Assembly: GCA_020558355.1 (NCBI GenBank)
Contig: JAJCKG010000002.1
Span: 124,001-188,000, forward strand
Reading direction: 5' to 3'
From: a bacterium 210820-DFI.6.37
GTDB lineage: Bacteria; Bacillota; Clostridia; Peptostreptococcales; Anaerovoracaceae
Length of the DNA stretch: 64,000 bases
In this document: positions 58,479-64,000 of the stretch, one piece after another
How the letters are laid out: the number at the start of each line of letters is the position of its first letter
Numbering within the stretch: the first letter of the stretch is position 1
The notes under the pieces: model-generated
The model's input: the letters and a program-made list of their open reading frames with translations, nothing else
Database searches by the model: none
Told to the model about the DNA's origin: nothing
Position numbers and translations under genes: made by a program

Positions 58479-59106
58479 CCAGGAGCGTAAAGGTGTTTTT
58501 GTCATAGGAAATAAGACCCTCTTCAGCCATTTTTGATAATTCCCGTGTCAGCGCGGAACGGTTGGTGCAGAGGTATTCGGCCATTTTAGTTCGCCCAAGA
58601 GGAAGTGTAAAGGTATCATTTCCCGCATCAGCCGCGCGCTGAGAAAGATAGGTCAGTATTTTTTCGCGAAGATGGAGCTTTGAAATTACATTGAGTTTTT
58701 TCAGCAGCTCCATATTTTTCTTTGCGATAATTTTTACCATATTTTCAATGAGCCGGTGATGAAAGCCGCAGGCCATATCGCAGGTGTGGAGGACGCGGCT
58801 ATAGTCCATCAACAGGATCCGGCAGTCCGAAACCGCCTGAAAGGTAATCATATCATTCGTTTCCAGTGTACACGCAAAGGTCTCCCCGATCAGATCCCCG
58901 CTTCCAAGGACGCCCAGAAGGGAACGGTTCCCCCAAAAATCTTCGGAAACCATTTGTACAGAGCCCGTTTCAATGACTCCCATGAGAAGGCGGCCTTCCT
59001 CAGAATCCAGAATATGAGCGCCTTTGGGATATTCCTTTGTGACCGCTTTGATGCAGCTGAGCATAGCGGCCTTGTTTTGTTCCTCGATTTTATCAAAAAT
59101 ATACAT
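58462..59106 (-). CDS. Crp/Fnr-family transcription regulator
   Basis: 214 residues. A cyclic-nucleotide-binding-like N-terminal domain ('HILDSEEGRLLMGVIETGSVQMVSEDFWGNRSLLGVLGSGDLIGETFA'), a dimer helix and a C-terminal winged HTH ('LPLGRTKMAEYLCTNRSALTRELSKMAEEGLI'). The effector is not deducible: there is no Fnr-type N-terminal Cys cluster, and three Cys lie elsewhere. It is divergent from the NimA-like gene, with a TTGC...GCAA inverted repeat (59143-59159) between them that may be its operator. Confidence 0.92.
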   Translation of the reverse strand: MYIFDKIEEQNKAAMLSCIKAVTKEYPKGAHILDSEEGRLLMGVIETGSVQMVSEDFWGNRSLLGVLGSGDLIGETFACTLETNDMITFQAVSDCRILLMDYSRVLHTCDMACGFHHRLIENMVKIIAKKNMELLKKLNVISKLHLREKILTYLSQRAADAGNDTFTLPLGRTKMAEYLCTNRSALTRELSKMAEEGLISYDKNTFTLLVRSDR

Positions 59107-59226
59107 ATAAACCTTACCTCGCTTTTCTATATTTTAATGAAATTGCGTTGCCGTTGCAACATGATTTGGCAAAGAAACATGGTATAATGAATAGCGAAAT
59201 GATTGCAGAAGCGAAAGGAGAACGTT

Positions 59227-59709
59227 ATGGAAAGAGAAATGTATAAAAAAGACCGGCAGCTGCCTCTGGACAAGACAAAGGAACGCTTTGAAAAGGGCCA
59301 CCACGGGATCATATCGGTTAACGGAGATGACGGATATCCTTACGGAGTCCCTGTAAACTATGTATATCTCAACGATAAGATTTATATCCATTCCGCAAAA
59401 TACGGATACAAAATGGAAGCTCTGGAGAAAAACGATAAGGTCTGCTTCACCGCAATCCTGAATTCCCAGATCCTTCCGGAAAAGTTCACCGCAGCCTTTG
59501 AAAGCGTCATTGCTTTTGGAAAAGCCGCTCTGGTAGAAGACAGCGCGGAAAAGAAGGCGGTTTTAGACACGTTTATTGAACGCTTTTCCCCGGACTTTAA
59601 AGAAAACGGACAGAAGTTTATCGCTGGAGCCATTGGAAAAACAGCCATTATCCGGATCGATGTAGAAAGCATAAAAGGAAAAGCCTATACAGACGGAGCG
59701 TGGAAATAA
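59227..59709 (+). CDS. NimA-like pyridoxamine-5'-phosphate-oxidase-fold flavoprotein
   Basis: 160 residues from ATG 59227; GAAAGGAG is upstream, and an in-frame ATG at 59203 is less likely. 'HHGIISVNGDDGYPYGVPVNYVYLNDKIYIHSAKYGYKMEAL' is the split-barrel FMN-binding core, with 'FTAAFESVIAFGKAALVEDSAEKKAVLDTFIERF' after it. Relatives reduce or detoxify nitroimidazoles in anaerobes, or have unknown flavin-linked roles. Activity is not provable from sequence. It is divergent from the Crp/Fnr gene. Confidence 0.85.
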   Translation: MEREMYKKDRQLPLDKTKERFEKGHHGIISVNGDDGYPYGVPVNYVYLNDKIYIHSAKYGYKMEALEKNDKVCFTAILNSQILPEKFTAAFESVIAFGKAALVEDSAEKKAVLDTFIERFSPDFKENGQKFIAGAIGKTAIIRIDVESIKGKAYTDGAWK

Positions 59710-59781
59710 TCAGGGAAGCTTCGGGTACAGAAACTTTTGGACCGATAAAATCCGGCCTGACAAAGTGCCGATCTGACGCAT

Positions 59782-59835
59782 AAAACCTCCGGTTCCTGTA
59801 AAGCCTAAAGAAAAACAGGAGCTGAGAGGTTTTTT
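59782..59835 (+). terminator. Hairpin with T run that also holds the next gene's ribosome site
   Basis: AAAACCTC pairs with GAGGTTTT and an inner stem TTCCTGT pairs with ACAGGAG; six Ts follow. The only ribosome-site match for ATG 59839 (AGAGG, 59825-59829) is in the closing stem, so folding could stop transcription and hide the start site at once. Confidence 0.6.
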
Positions 59836-59838
59836 ATT

Positions 59839-61317
59839 ATGAAAAAATTTAAAATGCCCAGCGCATTTACCATATTGTTTTTGATTATCATTGTCGTGGC
59901 GGTTTTGACCTGGATCATTCCGGCGGGAGCGTATCAATATGTAGATGACGCGGCCTCTTCTCTGGAGCCGATTCCCGGAACCTATGAAAGCGCGGCGCAA
60001 AATCCCCAGGGCTTTTGGGAGGTGCTGCGGGCTCCCATTGAAGGCTTTTTTAACGCGGTGGATATTATTGTCTTTATCCTGGTCATCGGCGGTTATCTGG
60101 GGCTTGTTACAGATACCGGAGCCATTGACGCCGGTATCGGATCCATTGTAAAGCGGTTTTCCGGCCGGGAGACTCTGATGATCCCCATACTGATGTGCGT
60201 CTTTGCTCTGGGCGGGACCATCTTTGGAATGTGGGAGGAAACCATTGCCTTTTATGTCCTGGTTATTCCAGTCTTTGTTGCCGCCGGGTTTGATTCGCTC
60301 ACCGGCTTTGCGGTTATCGCTCTGGGAGCGGGAGTAGGATGTCTGGGCTCTACAGTAAATCCCTTCGCGACAGGGATCGCTTCCGGTTTCGCGGGAATTT
60401 CTATTGGAGAAGGAATCCTGCTTCGGCTGGTCATTCTGGCCGCCTGCCTGCTTCTTGCCATCTGGTATGTAATGGCTTATGGAAAAAAGGTAAAAGAGGA
60501 CCCATCAAAATCGCTTGTTTACCATATGAAAGAAAGCAACGAGCAGCACTTCCTCTCGCAAAAAACAGACGGAAACACGCGGCTTTCCGGCAAGCAAAAA
60601 GCGGTTTTATGGGTTTTCGGCATCAGCTTTTTCATTATGGTTCTGGGCGTGATCCCCTGGGCTGATAAATTTGGAATCACCATCTTTGAGGACTTTAACA
60701 GCTGGCTTGCGGGCCTTCCGGCAGTGGGAACTGTTCTGGGAAACATTACGCCGCTGGGCTCCTGGTGGTTCGGCGATATTACCATTCTGTTCCTTTTGGC
60801 TTCTTTTATCTGCGGCCTGATCTGGCGCTGGAAGGAAGCAAGGTTTATCGAACTGTTCATAAATGGGGCTAAGGATCTGCTGGATGTGGCTTTGATTATC
60901 GGCGTGACCAGAGGAATCGCGGTAATTATGAATGACGGAGGCATGACGGCCACGATCCTCCACTGGGGAGAAGAATCTCTGAAGACCATGGGCTCTGTCG
61001 CCTTTGTTGACCTGTCTTATCTCTTCTTTCTTCTGCTGTCCTTTCTGGTGCCCTCCACATCCGGCCTGGCCGCGCTGTCTATGCCGATTATGGCGCCCAT
61101 TGCCGATTTTGCCGGAGTAGGGAGAGATCTGGTCATTACCGCTTACGCCTCTGCCAGCGGCGTAGTAAATCTGGTTACGCCTACCAGCGGCGTACTCATG
61201 GGAGCGCTGGCTATCGCGAGAGTTTCCTATGGCGCTTATCTGAAGTGGATCTGGAAATTTTTACTGCTGCTCTTTGTTCTGGTGCTGGTTATTCTCAGCG
61301 CGGCGGCTGTCCTATGA
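59839..61317 (+). CDS. YfcC-family membrane carrier
   Basis: 492 residues with about 12 membrane helices. 'MPSAFTILFLIIIVVAVLTWIIPAGAY' and the re-entrant-like 'LGAGVGCLGSTVNPFATGIASGFAG' and 'VVNLVTPTSGVLMGALAIARVSYGAYLKWIWK' are signatures of the YfcC/DcuC-type ion transporter group, often linked to amino-acid or dicarboxylate exchange in anaerobes. The substrate is not assigned. Its ribosome site lies inside the hairpin 59782-59835. The stop overlaps the next start (ATGA). Confidence 0.88.
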   Translation: MKKFKMPSAFTILFLIIIVVAVLTWIIPAGAYQYVDDAASSLEPIPGTYESAAQNPQGFWEVLRAPIEGFFNAVDIIVFILVIGGYLGLVTDTGAIDAGIGSIVKRFSGRETLMIPILMCVFALGGTIFGMWEETIAFYVLVIPVFVAAGFDSLTGFAVIALGAGVGCLGSTVNPFATGIASGFAGISIGEGILLRLVILAACLLLAIWYVMAYGKKVKEDPSKSLVYHMKESNEQHFLSQKTDGNTRLSGKQKAVLWVFGISFFIMVLGVIPWADKFGITIFEDFNSWLAGLPAVGTVLGNITPLGSWWFGDITILFLLASFICGLIWRWKEARFIELFINGAKDLLDVALIIGVTRGIAVIMNDGGMTATILHWGEESLKTMGSVAFVDLSYLFFLLLSFLVPSTSGLAALSMPIMAPIADFAGVGRDLVITAYASASGVVNLVTPTSGVLMGALAIARVSYGAYLKWIWKFLLLLFVLVLVILSAAAVL

Positions 61318-62240
61318 AGCTGCCAAAGAAGATTTATCATTACACGTCGGCGGAAGGGCTACATGGAATTCTGTCCTCCGGGACCCTTCATTTTACCGAC
61401 AGTCTGTTTCTCAATGACCGAAACGAGAGGAAGAACTTTTATATGACGCTGGAGCGGGAGCTGCGCCGCTGGCAGCCGGAAAGCGCTTTGGAAAGGGAAA
61501 GGTGGGAGACGGAGCTGCGAAAGCGGCTGTATATCCGGTATTTTAAAGGCCCTGAGACGATTTTCCAAAAGCTGACCGCGACCGATCCGGCTCAGGAAGC
61601 GGCCGCAAGATACTTTGTTCTGTCCTGCTCAGAGGAAAGCGACAGTCTTCCTATGTGGAATTATTATACCCATAGCATCCATGCCGCGGGCTATAATATC
61701 CATTTTGACACAGGACAGCTTCTCAGCCAGCTGCGGCAGCATCCCGCTTTCCTCCACTTTTCAGGCAGCGCTCCGCTGCTTTATAGAAGGGTTACTTATG
61801 ACGAAAAGCAGAAGGCGAGGGATATCGGGAAACTGCTGGAGCGGTTTTCTTACAGATGGGACCTTTGCGGCGGCAAAAAAGAACAGGAGCGGCTTTTGCA
61901 AATGCTGGACAAGGCTTTTGAGCGTCTCAGCCTGTTTTATAAGGATAAGGCCTTTGCCCATGAAAAAGAAGTGCGGATCGTCATTGCTTCCAATAACAGG
62001 ACCATCCATCAGCCCTCCGCCAAAAAGCTGACAGGCGGCTCTTATCAGTTTCACAAGGCGCAGGATACCCAAATACCCTGTCTTGCTCTGGATGTGCTGG
62101 AAAAGGGAAAAGCCATCGCGGGAGTTACAGCGGGTCCGGCTCTGGACAAGCAGCTGGCGGTCAACGGAGTAGAGTATATGCTGTATTACTACGGCTTTCC
62201 GCAGACCTGTAAGGTTTCCAGTGTGCCGCTGCGGTACTGA
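61314..62240 (+). CDS. DUF2971-family protein
   Basis: 308 residues from ATG 61314. 'YHYTSAEGLHGILSSGTLHFTDSLFLNDRNE' is the DUF2971 start and 'YFVLSCSEESDSLPMWNYYTHSIHAAGYNIHFDTGQL' is its central motif. A helical insertion and 'YKDKAFAHEKEVRIVI' follow. The family resembles ADP-ribosyltransferase folds in layout, but activity is unproven. It is translationally coupled to the carrier. Confidence 0.82.
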   Translation: MKLPKKIYHYTSAEGLHGILSSGTLHFTDSLFLNDRNERKNFYMTLERELRRWQPESALERERWETELRKRLYIRYFKGPETIFQKLTATDPAQEAAARYFVLSCSEESDSLPMWNYYTHSIHAAGYNIHFDTGQLLSQLRQHPAFLHFSGSAPLLYRRVTYDEKQKARDIGKLLERFSYRWDLCGGKKEQERLLQMLDKAFERLSLFYKDKAFAHEKEVRIVIASNNRTIHQPSAKKLTGGSYQFHKAQDTQIPCLALDVLEKGKAIAGVTAGPALDKQLAVNGVEYMLYYYGFPQTCKVSSVPLRY

Positions 62241-62263
62241 GGGAAGCGGCGGTCTTTCTGAAA

Positions 62264-64000
62264 TCAGTCCACTGCCTTCATGGATTCCACCATTTGTATC
62301 CGGCGCAGCTTAAAGGTCATAAGGAAGTCCACAAGGAAGGAAAACGCCAGTGTAAATCCAGCGGCCAGCAGATAGCTGGACAGGGAGATATCCCGGCCCA
62401 TCATCATGTCAGAGGTTTCGGCAATGATAATGACATAGTAGTGCAGGGCTTTCCCGGCGACCAAACCCGCCAGAGCGCCAAGGACAGACAAAATGCTGAT
62501 TTCCCGGAAAATATAACGGGCAACCTCCCCGTGATGGTAGCCCAGTACCCGGAGCGTGGCAAGCTCCCGCCCGCGTTCATTAATGTTGATGTTGGTCAGA
62601 TTATACAGCACCACCACAGCCAGCGCGCCGGCGCACAGAATCAGGACATAGACAATCAGATTAATGCTGGACAGCATAGTTTCATAGCTTTCCCGGGCCT
62701 GAGACGTGAATTCCACAGAGGCCACATAATCGCTGTCCTGCAGGTTCCTCGCGGTTTCATCCTGCGCGTTCAGTCCGGTAATGCCGCTGTCCAGAAGGTA
62801 TCCGTTGTAGGCCGGTTCTCCAAAGGCGTCGGTGTACAGCGCTTTTCCAACATAAAGGACAGAGCCTACATAGTTTTCTGTAATACCGGTCAGGGTGAAT
62901 TCCGCGGTTTCATCATCGGAATTGGTGAAGGTGAACCGGTCTCCCGGGGACAGCTCCAAAAGCTCCGCCGCTTTTTGGGACATAATAACAGACTGATCTC
63001 CAAAGGCGATGCTCTTTTGGCTCTTTGCGTCCCGCAGTGTTACAAAGTCTGTAAACTGCTGGTTATACTGGGGCACATAAAGAGAAGCGCTGACTTTTTC
63101 TTGTGTTTTCGTTCCCTGGATATCCCCTGACAGATTGCAGATCCGGGCTTTCTTTTTTCCGGAGAGAAAATCATCCAGAACGGAATCGGTCTTGTCTTCG
63201 GAAAGCTCGATTTTCATGTCGTATTTCATGATCTCAGAATACTGTGTCTTTACAATTTCAGAGATGGAATCCCGCAGGCCGAATCCCGCCACCATAAGAG
63301 CTGTGCATCCGGCAATTCCAATAACAGTCATGAATAAATGCTTTTTATAGCGGAAAATATTGCGGGCGGTCGCCTTATGGGAGAAGGAGAGGCGATTCCA
63401 AAGGAATCCCAGCCGTTCCAAAAAGATCCGCTTTCCAGCCTTGGGCGCGCGGGGAACCATAAGAGTCGCTGGCTTTTCCCGCAGCGTGCGGCGGCAGGCC
63501 AGCCAGGTGGCTCCCAGAGTGCAGAGAATCTCAAGGCCGCAGGAAAGAGCGGCGTAAGGAGAATGGAACTGCAGCGTCAGATCCGGCAGAGCGTACTGAG
63601 CGGCATAAGCCTTGTAGATGACCGAAGGCAGCAGATAAAAGCCCGCCGCGAGGCCTGCGATACAGCCCAGCAGTGTAGCGGCGCCGCAGTAGATCAGGTA
63701 TTTTGACATGATCTTGCTTCTGCGGTAGCCCAGCGCCTTCAGGGTGCCGATCTGGATCCGTTCCTCTTCTACCATGCGGGTCATAGTTGTAAGGGAGACC
63801 AGAGCGGCCACCAGGAAAAAGAAGACAGGAAAAACAGTGGCTACCGCGGCCACCTTGTCTACATCCACTTTATAGCGGGCGTAGCTCAGATTGGAATTCC
63901 GGTCCAAAACGTACCACTTTGGTTTTTTGATATCCTTCAGCTTGTCTTCCTGCTGGCTGAGCTTTCTTCCGGCAATGGAAAATTCCGCGTCTGCCGCAAT
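62264..64000 (-). CDS. FtsX-type ABC permease, C-terminal part (runs off the window)
   Basis: 578 residues are visible. The frame stays open to the right edge and reads 'AEFSIAGRKLSQQEDKLKDI' before the first possible start, so the gene continues. Two FtsX blocks: 'FPVFFFLVAALVSLTTMTRMVEEERIQIGTLKALGYRRSKIM', then a large extracellular domain, then 'ALAVVVLYNLTNININERGRELATLRVLGYHHGEVARYIFREI'. MacB-like exporter permease, role probably in lipoprotein or peptide export. Convergent with the DUF2971 gene, with only 23 bases between. Confidence 0.9.
   Translation of the reverse strand: MAADAEFSIAGRKLSQQEDKLKDIKKPKWYVLDRNSNLSYARYKVDVDKVAAVATVFPVFFFLVAALVSLTTMTRMVEEERIQIGTLKALGYRRSKIMSKYLIYCGAATLLGCIAGLAAGFYLLPSVIYKAYAAQYALPDLTLQFHSPYAALSCGLEILCTLGATWLACRRTLREKPATLMVPRAPKAGKRIFLERLGFLWNRLSFSHKATARNIFRYKKHLFMTVIGIAGCTALMVAGFGLRDSISEIVKTQYSEIMKYDMKIELSEDKTDSVLDDFLSGKKKARICNLSGDIQGTKTQEKVSASLYVPQYNQQFTDFVTLRDAKSQKSIAFGDQSVIMSQKAAELLELSPGDRFTFTNSDDETAEFTLTGITENYVGSVLYVGKALYTDAFGEPAYNGYLLDSGITGLNAQDETARNLQDSDYVASVEFTSQARESYETMLSSINLIVYVLILCAGALAVVVLYNLTNININERGRELATLRVLGYHHGEVARYIFREISILSVLGALAGLVAGKALHYYVIIIAETSDMMMGRDISLSSYLLAAGFTLAFSFLVDFLMTFKLRRIQMVESMKAVD

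Overview
The window is a piece of a low-to-medium GC Gram-positive chromosome, most likely an anaerobic Clostridia (Eubacteriales-type) bacterium. The evidence is the two LytR-CpsA-Psr proteins, the SppA, HI0933-type flavoprotein, YfcC-type carrier and FtsX-type peptide exporters, strong AGGAGG ribosome sites and TTGACA/TATAAT promoters. The species cannot be named from this sequence. A complete prophage of about 41 kb splits the chromosome at a tRNA-Arg(CCG) gene.

Left chromosomal arm (1-14,639): the C-terminal end of an XRE regulator; two paralogous LCP wall-polymer ligases, each behind its own promoter; ddl, thrS (without a TGS domain) and a DUF2007 gene as a likely operon; a convergent FAD oxidoreductase; sppA; a decayed sensor kinase; an Rpn-type nuclease; and a VanS/Bce-like ABC exporter whose ATPase is broken by one missing base. 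The arm ends with tRNA-Arg(CCG).

Prophage (14,575-55,624, bounded by a 65-bp direct repeat): its content is podovirus-like and P22-like, with portal, scaffold, coat, connector, hub and ejection genes but no tail tube, sheath or tape measure. Leftward lysogeny genes (tyrosine integrase, OB-fold membrane protein, CI-like repressor) face a rightward early operon. At least six copies of a TTCACAwwTGTGAA-like operator lie between and just inside them. Early genes include SpoVS, ERF annealing protein with YqaJ nuclease, NinB-like, DnaD-like initiator and helicase-loader genes, SSB, a nucleotide diphosphohydrolase fused to two SH3-like repeats, two DNA methyltransferases, Lar, and an ArpU-like late regulator. 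A reversed accessory cassette (serine recombinase and small genes) and a divergent RHH/antitoxin/RelE triad follow. The late operon runs terS, tRNA-Ile(UAU), terL, portal, scaffold, coat, connector, hub, tail, amidase, holin and two ejection-type proteins. The last of these is a 1,991-residue polyvalent-looking protein with an EF-hand loop.

Right chromosomal arm (55,625-64,000): a small membrane protein; trmO, a lipoprotein barnase and barstar as an overlapping operon; a zinc-ribbon membrane protein; a Crp/Fnr regulator; a NimA-like flavoprotein; a YfcC-family carrier with a DUF2971 gene; and an FtsX-type permease that runs off the right edge.

The least ordinary parts are the phage SpoVS, the UAU-anticodon tRNA-Ile, operators joined to ribosome-binding sites, intrinsic terminators nested at stop codons in the late operon, the att site that supplies both a tRNA 3' end and a terminator arm, and the giant terminal virion protein.
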